A stretch of 64,000 bases of DNA, from positions 124,001 through 188,000 of the forward strand of contig NZ_JACHID010000001.1 in assembly GCF_014203025.1 (NCBI RefSeq). The letters are read 5' to 3'. How positions within the stretch are numbered: position 1 is the stretch's first letter; each line of letters starts with the position of its first letter. This DNA comes from Desulfurispira natronophila. GTDB taxonomy: Bacteria > Chrysiogenota > Chrysiogenetes > Chrysiogenales > Chrysiogenaceae. A model generated the notes under the pieces. The model made no database searches. It saw only the letters and a list, made by a program, of their open reading frames with translations, and was not told the origin of the DNA. Shown here one piece after another: positions 19,368-28,669 of this stretch. Made by a program: the position numbers and the translations under genes.

Positions 19368-19754
19368 TTATAAGCCTAATACCAGCTTTATGGACTTGAC
19401 TAGCTTCTGATCGCTGAAGGGTTTTACCATCCAGCCGGTAACACCGATAGCCTTGCCCTTTTCTTTCATTTGAGCGGAACTTTCCGTAGTGAGGATGAGA
19501 ATGGGTTTGCTTTTAAAGCGTGGATCCTGCTTGAGCTTGGCTGAAACTTCCAAGCCGCTGACCTGAGGCATATTGATATCAGAGATCAGCAGGTCGTAGT
19601 TGATATTGTCAGCAAATAGATCGTCAAGAAGCTGTTGCGGGTTACTGTAAGTGATAAAATCAATTTGCCCGGCGTCCACCAGTTCTTCAACCGCCAGCTC
19701 GGCAGAGGCTAGAATTGTGCGGGAATCGTCAACAAGTATTACCGTTTTGGCCAT
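19368..19754 (-). CDS. CheY-like single-domain response regulator
   Basis: 128 aa. Complete REC domain: acidic pair DD at 9-10, phospho-acceptor Asp59 (LLISDINMPQVSG), Thr in ILTTESS and Lys in VKPFSD. There is no output domain, so it acts like CheY or as a phosphate sink. The ATG at 19754 is preferred over a longer frame because GGGGGAG precedes it by a few bases and the REC fold starts immediately (MAKTVILVDDS). First gene of the chemotaxis operon. Confidence 0.92.
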   Translation of the reverse strand: MAKTVILVDDSRTILASAELAVEELVDAGQIDFITYSNPQQLLDDLFADNINYDLLISDINMPQVSGLEVSAKLKQDPRFKSKPILILTTESSAQMKEKGKAIGVTGWMVKPFSDQKLVKSIKLVLGL

Positions 19755-19782
19755 TATCTCCCCCGGGGTATTTTTGATGATG

Positions 19783-19806
19783 TCAGGCAGTTTATGTTGT
19801 GCCTGA
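19783..19806. repeat. Small inverted repeat in the che operon leader
   Basis: tcaggca (19783-19789) and tgcctga (19800-19806) pair over 7 bp around a 10-base spacer, about 30 bases upstream of the first che start. It could be an operator or an RNA hairpin; no further support. Confidence 0.25.
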
Positions 19807-19981
19807 TACGTGAGACTGCAGTCGTAAGCATATTGCAAGGCGACTAGCAGTTGTTGCTTTTATTAGTCTGAGCGTATGGAATATGTATATTTATAGCATT
19901 TATTTATATTGGTTGCATATGGATTTTTGCACCATTTTTTGCAAAGATGCAGTGGTAGTTACGGAAGTATCGAGGTGGTCC

Positions 19982-21499
19982 ATGCTGGAAAAAGATGTAA
20001 TGGAATTGGCCCGGAAGACGCGGGTACTGTATGTAGAAGATGATGAGATTACGCGCAGCTCCATTGCCGTGCTGTTTGAGAGGATCTTTCAAGAAGTTTT
20101 ACTGGCAGGAAATGGCCGTGAGGGGCTGGAGGCATATCAACAACACCAACCAGATCTTATCATCACCGATATTACCATGCCGATCATGGATGGCTTTCAG
20201 ATGATAGAGGCAATTCGTGAAAAAGACCTTGATCAAAAAATCATTGTTATATCCGCCCACGGAGACGCTCGCTTCTTGCAACGGGCCATTAATTTGCGTG
20301 TTAACGGTTATGTCATCAAACCGGTCATGCAGGACTCCCTTATCAAGTCCATTGCCGACTCCCTGGAGCTCCTTTGGGCAAAGCGCAGTCTGGAGGAGCT
20401 GAATGCTCACCTTGAAGAGCGGGTTCGGGAAGAAGTGGAAAAAAATCGGCAGAAGGACCAGCAAACTATCGTTATGCTGGAGCAGTTGTTGGAAGCGTAT
20501 CCCAACCCGACTATAGTTTATAAAGAAGGCACTGTCAGTTATCTCAACCGTGCCTTTGGTCATATGATTCAGCATGAAAACTACAAGGCCCTCATAGGTA
20601 AATCTTTCTGTCTTGACAGTCTGCTGGTGAGCGATGGCGAATGTCGAACCTCTACGGAGGAGATGGAGCAGTTACCCTACGAGCCCCACCGGGTATGTAT
20701 TAAAACTCCTAATGGACGCAAAATCTATATGGTGCTCCTACGTCATATTCAACTACATAACACCACTCACACGCTCTTTACTTTTAATGATATCACGCTG
20801 CCAGAGTACCAGAAAATTAAGATAGCCCAGTATACTGAGTTTCTGGAGGACGCAGCCTTCAGCCATCACCGTCGCTCGCAGCAAGCCTCTCAGGTCGTTC
20901 AGCCTCCGCCTGCTTCAACCGAAGTTACCCCTGAGGAATCGTCACCTCTCAAGGACAAGGCACCAGCAGATCATGGTCTGGATGAGCGACAAAAGGATGT
21001 TCTGCGCAAGAGCCATGTAGAAAAAACGTCTGCCAGTGAGTTTGTGGACGATATTGGTGAAGAGATACTGTATGAGCTTTATGAACTGGAAGAGCTGGAA
21101 GAAGATATGGACATAGCCCTGGAAAGGTTTGAGGACCAGCCAGACTCTGCTTCTTTGGAGGGGGTAGCAAATCTCTATGCCAGATATGCAGGCACCATGG
21201 CACTTCTGATTGAATTTTCTGACCTGTCCTATGCTATTACTTCTCTTTCTTCAATGCTGCGAAACATAGATCTTGCTTTGTTGGACGATAAAAAAGTTCG
21301 TGCCCTGAAAACCTATTTCAAGACAATACGCGAGGATCTAGCCAACTGGCGCACTACCATATTTGTCACCCGCGAGTCCAAAGATATTCACTTCCTGGAC
21401 AGTTCACTCTTTAGCTCTTGCCTGCAAATTGAGTATACCGTCTTTGGCAAGGAGGAAAGTGAAGAGGAGGAGGACGACGACCTGGATATTTTCTTCTGA
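19982..21499 (+). CDS. Response regulator with PAS-like middle and unknown helical C-terminal domain
   Basis: 505 aa from ATG 19982 (AGGTGG just upstream; the frame before it is not conserved-looking). REC domain at about 10-130 with Asp63 (ITDITMPIMDG) and Lys in VIKPVMQ. A coiled coil (SLEELNAHLEERVREEVEK, about 140-165) leads to a PAS-like region (about 170-275). A proline/Glu-rich linker and a helical C-terminal domain (about 340-490) follow; the latter resembles no family I can name. The protein ends EEDDDLDIFF. It is divergent from the che operon, so it may share its regulatory region and signals. Its REC module is of the same type as those at 42046-44028 and 49196-50926. Confidence 0.85.
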   Translation: MLEKDVMELARKTRVLYVEDDEITRSSIAVLFERIFQEVLLAGNGREGLEAYQQHQPDLIITDITMPIMDGFQMIEAIREKDLDQKIIVISAHGDARFLQRAINLRVNGYVIKPVMQDSLIKSIADSLELLWAKRSLEELNAHLEERVREEVEKNRQKDQQTIVMLEQLLEAYPNPTIVYKEGTVSYLNRAFGHMIQHENYKALIGKSFCLDSLLVSDGECRTSTEEMEQLPYEPHRVCIKTPNGRKIYMVLLRHIQLHNTTHTLFTFNDITLPEYQKIKIAQYTEFLEDAAFSHHRRSQQASQVVQPPPASTEVTPEESSPLKDKAPADHGLDERQKDVLRKSHVEKTSASEFVDDIGEEILYELYELEELEEDMDIALERFEDQPDSASLEGVANLYARYAGTMALLIEFSDLSYAITSLSSMLRNIDLALLDDKKVRALKTYFKTIREDLANWRTTIFVTRESKDIHFLDSSLFSSCLQIEYTVFGKEESEEEEDDDLDIFF

Positions 21500-21554
21500 T
21501 GGCTGCCAGGCAAGTAGTTTTTTATGACGAAACAAACAAGGAGTTTTCACTTTT

Positions 21555-22439
21555 ATGCGACCTGAATCACGATCCACTTGGTTAGCTCTTGCCGGAATAA
21601 CGGCGGTTGCCACAGCACTGCTTTTTGGGTTTCTTTTTGCATTTTCTCCACCCCAGGAGCCACTGGAGCAGGCCTCTACAGAAATGAAAGTAGAAACAGA
21701 TTCTGAGGTGGAGGCGGAACAAAAGCTCCCTACCGATACTTATCAATTGGAAGTGGTTGATTTTGCTACCCTGCAGGAAGCAGTAGACCCTTTTAGCTGT
21801 ACCGTACCGCCTTTGACGGTTGACGATGTGCCTTCTTCCCTGGCAGATATGACCGTAATTCCAGAGCGAAAAGAGGCATTTTATCAACTGCTGTTGCCGG
21901 CGATTCTTAAGATGAACCACGATATTTCGCTATTGAGAGAGCATATAAAAAGCGGAAGTATTCCCGATGAAGTTTATGAGAGATTCTCTCTTGATCCTGA
22001 GGTAGGAGACCAGGAGCTCCTGCTAAAACGTGCCAATACAATTCCGCCCAGCCTGGTAGTGGCGATGGCAGCTATAGAGTCAGCCTGGGGTACCAGTCGA
22101 TTTGCCTTGGAGGCTAATAATATTTTTGGACATTGGACCTATGTGCCAGGTACTGGTATTGTGCCATCGCAGCGCCCGGAGGGTGCAACCTATGAAATTC
22201 GTATTTTTGAGAGTGTAAAGGATTCAGTGCGGGCTTATTATCACAACCTCAACACCAATCGTGCTTACCGGGAGTTTCGGCAGGCCAGGAATGAGACAAT
22301 GGACCCCCTGACGCTCTCCCAGTACCTCTTTCGGTATTCGCAACTAGGAGATGAATACGGTCAGCGTCTTAATGGTATTATAAATTTCAATAACTTGCAG
22401 GAATTTGATATCTGCTCCATTGACTTTGAGTCGCCATAG
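21555..22439 (+). CDS. Bax-like membrane-anchored beta-N-acetylglucosaminidase
   Basis: 294 aa. An N-terminal membrane anchor (about 9-32) is followed by a Glu/Thr-rich spacer and a GH73/Bax-type catalytic domain (about 100-285). Diagnostic segments are IPPSLVVAMAAIESAWGTSR, with the likely catalytic Glu, NIFGHWTY, and SVRAYYHNLNTNRAYREFR. Such enzymes cut the glycan strands of peptidoglycan or related polymers in the periplasm. It starts 55 nt after the REC protein gene and may share its transcript. A strong hairpin follows. Confidence 0.88.
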   Translation: MRPESRSTWLALAGITAVATALLFGFLFAFSPPQEPLEQASTEMKVETDSEVEAEQKLPTDTYQLEVVDFATLQEAVDPFSCTVPPLTVDDVPSSLADMTVIPERKEAFYQLLLPAILKMNHDISLLREHIKSGSIPDEVYERFSLDPEVGDQELLLKRANTIPPSLVVAMAAIESAWGTSRFALEANNIFGHWTYVPGTGIVPSQRPEGATYEIRIFESVKDSVRAYYHNLNTNRAYREFRQARNETMDPLTLSQYLFRYSQLGDEYGQRLNGIINFNNLQEFDICSIDFESP

Positions 22440-22471
22440 AGATTGGCGCTGGGCAAATACGCATCATGTCA

Positions 22472-22506
22472 CAAAGGGCCACGCCTTTATGAGGCGTGGC
22501 CCTTTG
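22472..22506. terminator. Bidirectional terminator hairpin between convergent genes
   Basis: A perfect 14-bp inverted repeat, 22472-22485 (caaagggccacgcc) with 22493-22506, around a 7-base loop. It is GC-rich with AAA/TTT at the outer ends, between the Bax-like gene and the DEAD-box gene, which converge here. It probably stops transcription in both directions. Confidence 0.8.
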
Positions 22507-22556
22507 AGTTATGCAAACAAGTGGTTTTAGCTCTAAGTAGGAAGCAGATAGAGGGG

Positions 22557-24146
22557 TTATTTGCGTGCTCTTGTCACGAGTGGCTTACGTCCCTGCTTCA
22601 TTTTTTTGAATGTCAGAAGAATGGCTTCTGCGTCATCAAAAGGTACAGTAATGAAAGAGAATGCATCATACACCTGGACATTATTAATACGGGAACCGGG
22701 AGTACTGGTTTGCTTCTCTATGAACTCAACCACAGATCGTTTGCTCATGCCATCTTTTCGGCCCTTGGCCACAAAAAGACGAGTAGTGCCCTGGCGATCA
22801 ACAGATATTTGCTTAATGTCACGGTAATTGCTTTCATTCAGCTCTTCTGCATAGGTGCTTTGCAGTAGCGCTGCCACAACATCCAAAGGATCGCGCCCCT
22901 GGCAAAGCTCATTGGATAGCTCTCGGAAATCTCGATATTTTTCTTCCTCGATAATATGAGAAATGTCATCTCGTATACGATCCTTCTTCATGTCAATTAT
23001 ATCTTGCACCTTAGGAAGTTCCTGGCGGCGTATAGATGTTTTGGCTATTTTTTGAATGAAGCAGAGATTGCGGTATTCAAATGGCGAAATGAATGTAATG
23101 GCGGTGCCCTCTTTGCCTGCGCGGCCTGTGCGACCTATGCGGTGCACGTAGCTTTCAGGGTTTTGCGGCAGAGTGTAGTTGATGACGTGAGTCAGGTTTT
23201 GTACGTCAATCCCGCGGGCTGCGACATCAGTGGCAACCAAAATAGTAATATTCTTCTTGCGAAAGTTCCCCAGAATTTTTTCCCGCTGGGCTTGGGTGAT
23301 GTCGCCATGGAGTGCTTCTGCATCGTAGCCGCGGTTTTGCAGGCGACCTGCAACGGCATCAGCGTCAATCTTTGTGCGACAGAAAACCACACCGTAAAAT
23401 TCTGGTTTCATGTCGATAATGCGGCACAGAGCATCAAGCCGGTCACCTTCGCGGACCTCAAAGTAGATTTGATCTGTCAGGCCGGTAGTGAGCTTGGCTT
23501 TCTCCGCAACAATATGTCGGTATTCTCCCATATACTTTTTGGCAAGGTTCATGATGATGCGAGGCATAGTGGCTGAAAATAGGAGCATCCTCTTCTGCTC
23601 CGGAGTGCTTTGCAGAATGCGCTCTATATCCTCAATAAAACCCATATTAAGCATTTCGTCAGCTTCATCAAGGACAACAAAAGAAAGGTTGTTCAGGTGA
23701 AGAGCCTTGCGGTCAATGAGGTCGATAACACGCCCAGGGGTGCCCACGACAATGTGTACTCCCCGGCGTAGTTTTTGTATCTGCAGACCGATGGACTGGC
23801 CTCCGTAAATGGCTGCAACCTCAATCTTACGGGTGGATTTCAAAGAACTTATTTCCTCTGAAACTTGCAATGCAAGCTCCCGAGTTGGTGCAAGGATAAG
23901 GGCCTGAGGTGTTTTGTTGTCGGGGTCTATGCTTTCCAGAATTGGCAAGCCAAAAGCTGCGGTTTTGCCAGTACCTGTTTGTGCCTGGCCGACGACATCT
24001 ATTTGTTCTTGCAATACTGTCGGAATGCAGGAGCGCTGGATGCTGGTTGGTTCTTCAAAACCCTTTTTCGAAAGAGCTTGCAGGGTTTCCTTGGAAAGTC
24101 CAAGAGACTCAAAAGATGTGGGTTCTTCCATTGAAGGTGCGGTCAT
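22557..24146 (-). CDS. DEAD-box ATP-dependent RNA helicase with DbpA-type RNA-binding domain
   Basis: 529 aa. The helicase core has all motifs: Q motif with FEEPTSIQ, motif I AQTGTGKT, Ia PTRELALQ, II DEAD, III SAT and VI HRIGRTGRAG. After a helical linker, residues about 440-515 (TTRLFVAKGRKDGMSKRSVV, then NVQVYDAFSFITVP) form a DbpA RNA-binding domain, as in CsdA/DeaD and DbpA. It probably remodels rRNA or mRNA, for example in ribosome assembly or at low temperature. Whether it is the deaD or dbpA orthologue is not decided. It is monocistronic, with about 350 bases of untranslated sequence upstream. Confidence 0.92.
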   Translation of the reverse strand: MTAPSMEEPTSFESLGLSKETLQALSKKGFEEPTSIQRSCIPTVLQEQIDVVGQAQTGTGKTAAFGLPILESIDPDNKTPQALILAPTRELALQVSEEISSLKSTRKIEVAAIYGGQSIGLQIQKLRRGVHIVVGTPGRVIDLIDRKALHLNNLSFVVLDEADEMLNMGFIEDIERILQSTPEQKRMLLFSATMPRIIMNLAKKYMGEYRHIVAEKAKLTTGLTDQIYFEVREGDRLDALCRIIDMKPEFYGVVFCRTKIDADAVAGRLQNRGYDAEALHGDITQAQREKILGNFRKKNITILVATDVAARGIDVQNLTHVINYTLPQNPESYVHRIGRTGRAGKEGTAITFISPFEYRNLCFIQKIAKTSIRRQELPKVQDIIDMKKDRIRDDISHIIEEEKYRDFRELSNELCQGRDPLDVVAALLQSTYAEELNESNYRDIKQISVDRQGTTRLFVAKGRKDGMSKRSVVEFIEKQTSTPGSRINNVQVYDAFSFITVPFDDAEAILLTFKKMKQGRKPLVTRARK

Positions 24147-24496
24147 AGTAATTCCTTTGTGCGAGTTTGCTGCTGTCAGGCAGCGTGCTGAAATATTGCA
24201 TAAAATGGCAAGGTTACTCTTGCTCTTTCATTATTTCAGCGCAAACAGAACACGCTGGTCGAACCGGGAAGGGCGTGATGAGGTTGATTTTTCACCTGAA
24301 GCTTCCATGGTGGCTTCGCTGGCGCAGAAATAATGCATTAAATCAAGCAGCCAAACATAATATTGTATTTAGGCAGGAGATGCAACTGGAGTTTTAAATT
24401 GTTGATCTTTTATAAATTGCTGTCGCCAGTATAGCCTGGAAGAAACAGCCAAGCGTAAGAAAGTGATGGTAGTTTTGCTGAACAGAGTATGGTTAA
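24147..24496. other. Long leader region upstream of the DEAD-box helicase gene, no gene seen
   Basis: 350 bases with no convincing reading frame. On the minus strand it would be the promoter and 5' leader of the helicase gene. Several short GC-rich hairpins are possible, for example gaagc/gcttc near 24298-24320. Long structured leaders are known for deaD/csdA-type genes. No standard promoter at good spacing was identified. Confidence 0.4.
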
Positions 24497-24925
24497 TCAA
24501 TGAGTCGGTTGACCGTGCCTGTCATGTAAGTCGGCGCGAATTTGCATCAATACACAGTAGTATTGCCTGTTGTCCAGCATTCCCTTCTGTTTTTTTATAA
24601 CGGCAAAAGTGGGGTTACCACGCAAGTGAGCAGGTAATACTCTCCCCTGTCGGCCTTCCAGCTCTTCACGTGCTTTTGCTATAGCGAGGGTTAAGGCGCT
24701 ATCGGGTGAGGACTCGATGGGAGTGCATGCTGATGCGTGGTCAAGCCCGTAGCTTGATGCCGTGAAGAAGGCCCAAGGGGGGATGGTGTTTTGAGTTGTC
24801 TTTTGCTCTTTTCTCTCCGCTGGCACGGTGGCACAGCCAGCTGTAATTACAGTAATGATAGCCAGGGCTATAAAAGCATGTCCAAGTTTTAGGTGGTGGC
24901 TGGGAGTTGCGAAAGGTTTTGGCAT
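24497..24925 (-). CDS. Putative lipoprotein
   Basis: 142 aa. The signal peptide ends in a lipobox (ITAGC, Cys at about residue 31). The mature part includes WAFFTASSYGLDHASACTP and a Glu-rich helix (AKAREELEGRQGRVL), loosely like LPP20-type small lipoproteins; the function is unknown. It starts 2 nt after the stop of mscS, so the two are cotranscribed and it may act in the envelope alongside the channel. Note the His-rich start (SHHLKLGH) and end (HDRHGQPTH). Confidence 0.75.
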   Translation of the reverse strand: MPKPFATPSHHLKLGHAFIALAIITVITAGCATVPAERKEQKTTQNTIPPWAFFTASSYGLDHASACTPIESSPDSALTLAIAKAREELEGRQGRVLPAHLRGNPTFAVIKKQKGMLDNRQYYCVLMQIRADLHDRHGQPTH

Positions 24926-24927
24926 GC

Positions 24928-25782
24928 TCAGCTCCCTGTAGGTGCGGAAGGTTTTGTTTGTTGGTGTTGCAGTTCTATGGGCAGTGGTTTCGTTGCATCT
25001 CCGGTATACAAGGAAAGATGGGGGAAGGGTATTTCGATTCCATTGCAGTCAAAAGCTTCCTTAATTTCGGCATAGAGCGCGTTGCGCGTTTCCAGGAAGT
25101 TTTCTCGCCGGGCCCAGGCACAAAAGAGTATATCCATGGAAGAGCTGCCATATCCGGTAGATATGAACAAAGGTGGTGGCTCGTCCAGGCAGCTGGGATT
25201 GGTGTCGGCAACTGCCATAAGGACTTCTCTTACCTTACGCAAATCCTCTTTGTAAGCAACGCCGATATTGATATCTATGCGACGTATTGGGTACTTTGTC
25301 AGGGTAGTAACTTCTGACTTGAGAATGGTTTCATTGGGTATGCGTACAAAGAGGTTGTCGAACGTACGAATCTTGACGGACAAGAGATCTATTGCAATAA
25401 TTTCGCCAGTAGTGGACCCTACTTTTATAACATCTCCTTCGGAAAAGGGACGCTCACCAATCAAGAAAAGACCGCTGATGAGGTTTGAAGCTGAGGTTTG
25501 TGAGGCAAAGCCGATAGCCACTGTGAGTATTCCTGCTGCTCCCAGTAGCACACTGAGGCTAAAGCCAAGTTCATTAAGGGCTGAGATGATAAAGAGAATT
25601 ATGATCGTGTAAGATGTGATTTTGCGAAGGATCATTATTTGATGCCGATCAAGCTTGCCAGTTGCAGCACGATGGACGGTGCTGGAAACAAGACGCGCGG
25701 CTATAAACCCCAGTATTAGAAAAGCTGCAGCTCTTCCTAAGCGAACAAGAAGTTCCATGTTGATGATCTGTTGCCACTCCAT
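24928..25782 (-). CDS. mscS: Small-conductance mechanosensitive channel, MscS family
   Basis: 284 aa. Three N-terminal membrane segments (about 12-28, 50-72, 78-105), the last carrying the pore-lining Gly/Ala pattern (LLGAAGILTVAIGFASQTSA). The beta domain follows (GDVIKVGSTTGEIIAIDLLS, VRIPNE), then the alpha/beta C-terminal domain. It opens under membrane tension to release solutes on hypo-osmotic shock. First gene of a two-gene unit with the lipoprotein, divergent from lepA, with a good promoter at 25847-25875. Confidence 0.95.
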   Translation of the reverse strand: MEWQQIINMELLVRLGRAAAFLILGFIAARLVSSTVHRAATGKLDRHQIMILRKITSYTIIILFIISALNELGFSLSVLLGAAGILTVAIGFASQTSASNLISGLFLIGERPFSEGDVIKVGSTTGEIIAIDLLSVKIRTFDNLFVRIPNETILKSEVTTLTKYPIRRIDINIGVAYKEDLRKVREVLMAVADTNPSCLDEPPPLFISTGYGSSSMDILFCAWARRENFLETRNALYAEIKEAFDCNGIEIPFPHLSLYTGDATKPLPIELQHQQTKPSAPTGS

Positions 25783-25846
25783 ACGACTTTTGCTCCTGCT
25801 GGAAGGTCATACACTCAGTCACAGCTTGACCGTATTTAAAGCATTA

Positions 25847-25875
25847 ACTATATGCACCTTGCCCGCTATTGGCAA
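25847..25875 (-). promoter_or_regulatory. Sigma70-type promoter of mscS
   Basis: On the minus strand TTGCCA (25870-25875) and TATAGT (25847-25852) are separated by exactly 17 bases, 65 bases upstream of the mscS start. Confidence 0.65.
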
Positions 25876-25955
25876 GCCTTACCCCCCAAAACTCTTCAGC
25901 CCTGCCAGGTCAAGCTGCAATGAGTTGATTGAGCCTGACTCCCTCCTCAGCTGGT

Positions 25956-25984
25956 TTGCAAATCCACATTGGCTCGTGTATAAA
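25956..25984 (+). promoter_or_regulatory. Sigma70-type promoter of the lepA operon
   Basis: TTGCAA (25956-25961) and TATAAA (25979-25984) are separated by 17 bases. The lepA ATG is 38 bases downstream, giving a short leader. Confidence 0.65.
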
Positions 25985-26022
25985 TACATGTTTGCCAAAA
26001 ATTATATTTGTACGAGAGGTTC

Positions 26023-27831
26023 ATGGAACGTCAGAAAAAGCGCAACTTTTCTATTATTGCTCATATTGATCACGGCAAATCCACACTGGCAGACTGCATT
26101 ATCGATTTTACTGGGGCCATTCAGGAGCGAGAGAAGAAAGAACAGCTTCTGGATCGAATGGAGCTTGAGCGAGAGCGTGGGATAACCATCAAGTCCCAGG
26201 CTATTACGCTTCATTACCATGCCCGTGATGGTCAGCGTTATGAAATTAATCTTATTGACACCCCTGGTCACGTTGACTTTTCCTACGAAGTGTCTCGAAG
26301 TTTGGCCGCTTGTGAGGGGGCGCTCCTGGTGGTAGACGCCTCTCAGGGTGTAGAAGCTCAGACCCTGGCCAATGTCTATCTCGCCCTGGAAAACGACCTC
26401 GAGTTGGTTCCGGTTTTGAACAAGATTGATTTGCCTTCTGCAGAACCAGACCGTATTCGCCAGCAAATCGAAGAAGTTATAGGTCTTGACGCTACTGATG
26501 CCGTAGAGGCTTCAGCTAAAGAAAAGATAGGCATAGAAGATATACTGGAAGCTATTGTCAGGGAGATTCCACCACCGGAAGGTGATGCAGAGGCTCCCTT
26601 GCAGGCCTTGATTTTCGACTCTTGGTTTGATCCATACCAAGGGGTTATTTTCATGGTGCGCATTATTAATGGCACCATAACAAAGGGCAATAAAATCAAA
26701 AGCTTTCAGGGGCGCAAAGAGTACGAAGTTACCCAGGTGGGCTACTTTGATCCTTTTCCTCACAGTGCTGATCAGCTCGATGCCGGCAGTGTTGGTTTTA
26801 TTATTGCCGGAATCAAAGATATTCACGAGGTCAAGGTAGGGGATACTATCACTCGCAGTGACTATCCGGCCAAGGAAGCGTTGCCCGGTTACAAGGAAGT
26901 CAAGCCTATGGTCTTCAGTGGCCTTTATCCGGTAGACAGCGCTGACTATCAGGATTTGCGGGATGCCCTGGACAAGCTACTGCTTAATGACGCCTCGTTG
27001 ACCTATGAACCAGAAACTTCCGTGGCATTGGGGTTTGGGTTTCGGTGCGGTTTTTTGGGTTTGCTGCACATGGAGATCATTCAGGAGCGTTTGGAGCGCG
27101 AGTACAAGCTGCAGCTTATCACCACTGCACCCACGGTGACCTACCAGGTTTATGATACTGACGGGAATTGCCATAGTGTCGACAATCCTACTCAGTTGCC
27201 TGAACCACAGCACATAGAGAGCATCGAAGAACCCATAATTCTTGCAAACATTATGTGTCCTGAGGATTATGTGGGGCAGGTGATCACCTTGTGCCAGCAA
27301 AAGCGCGGGGTACAGAAAGCTATCCAGTATATCGGCTCTGAGCGGGTGATGGTGAGTTATGAGTTGCCGTTGAATGAAGTGGTTATGGACTTTTACGACG
27401 CGCTGAAAAGCAACACCCGTGGTTACGCTTCTCTGGACTATGAGTTTCTTGAGTATCGTGCCAGCAAGCTGGTTAAGCTTGATATACTCCTGAATGGTGA
27501 AGCGGTAGATGCTCTGAGTCTTATTGTTCACCATGAGACTGCGTACCACCGGGGTCGTGAGCTTGCCGTGAAGATGCGAGAGATTATTCCCCGTCAAATG
27601 TTTGAAGTGGCAATACAAGCAGCTATCGGTAACAAGATAATAGCTCGCGAAACTGTCAAGGCGATGCGAAAAAATGTACTGGCCAAGTGTTATGGTGGTG
27701 ATATCACTCGCAAGAAAAAGCTGTTGGAGAAGCAAAAAGAGGGGAAAAAACGCATGAAGCAGGTGGGCTCAGTGGAGGTGCCGCAGGAGGCTTTCATGGC
27801 GGTATTGAAAGTCGGTACAGAAAGCAAATAG
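26023..27831 (+). CDS. lepA: Elongation factor 4 (LepA, ribosomal GTPase)
   Basis: 602 aa, standard length. GTPase motifs: G1 [10 protein letters not shown]2 with [12 protein letters not shown]3 DTPGHVDF, G4 NKID. The later domains include the EF4-specific C-terminal region ([20 protein letters not shown]). It acts on ribosomes during translation or initiation. The ATG at 26023 is chosen because it follows AGAGG and starts at the family N-terminus ([18 protein letters not shown]). Leads a four-gene operon with lepB, as in many bacteria. Confidence 0.97.
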   Translation: MERQKKRNFSIIAHIDHGKSTLADCIIDFTGAIQEREKKEQLLDRMELERERGITIKSQAITLHYHARDGQRYEINLIDTPGHVDFSYEVSRSLAACEGALLVVDASQGVEAQTLANVYLALENDLELVPVLNKIDLPSAEPDRIRQQIEEVIGLDATDAVEASAKEKIGIEDILEAIVREIPPPEGDAEAPLQALIFDSWFDPYQGVIFMVRIINGTITKGNKIKSFQGRKEYEVTQVGYFDPFPHSADQLDAGSVGFIIAGIKDIHEVKVGDTITRSDYPAKEALPGYKEVKPMVFSGLYPVDSADYQDLRDALDKLLLNDASLTYEPETSVALGFGFRCGFLGLLHMEIIQERLEREYKLQLITTAPTVTYQVYDTDGNCHSVDNPTQLPEPQHIESIEEPIILANIMCPEDYVGQVITLCQQKRGVQKAIQYIGSERVMVSYELPLNEVVMDFYDALKSNTRGYASLDYEFLEYRASKLVKLDILLNGEAVDALSLIVHHETAYHRGRELAVKMREIIPRQMFEVAIQAAIGNKIIARETVKAMRKNVLAKCYGGDITRKKKLLEKQKEGKKRMKQVGSVEVPQEAFMAVLKVGTESK

Positions 27832-27839
27832 GGACAAAC

Positions 27840-28661
27840 ATGACAAATAACGACCATGATAGCGATAAGGAAATACTTGGGCATCAGCAAAAAACCAGTC
27901 CAATAAAGACATTTTTTGACAGGCACCTTGACCTGATAATTGCGGTTTTCTATGTCCTGTGCCTTATTTTTTGGGCAGATCAGCTTCCCTTGAAAATGGG
28001 ACCTACTACTGTCTCAATTCCCATGGTAATTATCCTGGTGCTTCTCATAGCACATCATGGTTTTTACTACATTAACAGTTTTGTCAAGGAACCTGTCCTT
28101 GTCAGAGGGAAATTTCAAAGGTTTATAGATGAAGTATCACAGGTGCTGGCAATGGCTCTGGTGATCATCATCTTTATTGTGCAAGCGTTCAAAATCCCCT
28201 CTGGCTCAATGCTTGATACATTGCAAATCGGTGACCACCTGCTGGTAAATAAATTTATTTATCGATTTGTCGACATCGAGCAGGGTGATGTGGTGGTATT
28301 CAAGTTCCCGCCGGAGCCACATATTGACTACATTAAACGTGTTGTAGCAACACCTGGCGATACTGTGAAGATTATAGACAAGAAAGTATTTGTCAATGAT
28401 GAGCTCTATGAGAGTGGACATGAGCAGTATCTCGATGCCACGGTTCAGCCTGATTCTCCCAGAGACAACATGAAGGAATTCACCGTTCCTGATGGTAAGT
28501 ATTTTACCCTGGGAGATAATCGTGATAACTCTTTTGATAGTCGCTTCTGGGGATTTGTACCCGAAGAAAAAATTGTGGGTAAAGCCTTTATTATTTACTT
28601 CTCCTGGGATGGTGAAAATAATGCTGTGCGATTCAATCGCATTGGCAACATAATACGGTAG
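27840..28661 (+). CDS. lepB: Signal peptidase I
   Basis: 273 aa. Membrane segments at about 30-48, 58-78 and 98-118 precede the catalytic domain: the nucleophile Ser in IPSGSMLDTLQIGD, the general-base Lys in IKRVVATPGD, and the box GDNRDNSFDSRFWG. It cleaves signal peptides of exported proteins at the inner membrane. 8 nt after lepA. Confidence 0.97.
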   Translation: MTNNDHDSDKEILGHQQKTSPIKTFFDRHLDLIIAVFYVLCLIFWADQLPLKMGPTTVSIPMVIILVLLIAHHGFYYINSFVKEPVLVRGKFQRFIDEVSQVLAMALVIIIFIVQAFKIPSGSMLDTLQIGDHLLVNKFIYRFVDIEQGDVVVFKFPPEPHIDYIKRVVATPGDTVKIIDKKVFVNDELYESGHEQYLDATVQPDSPRDNMKEFTVPDGKYFTLGDNRDNSFDSRFWGFVPEEKIVGKAFIIYFSWDGENNAVRFNRIGNIIR

Positions 28662-28669
28662 TTTCAGGT

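Noticed and set aside
26977-27735. 252-codon minus-strand frame opposite lepA
   Set aside because: Antisense shadow of a strongly conserved gene.
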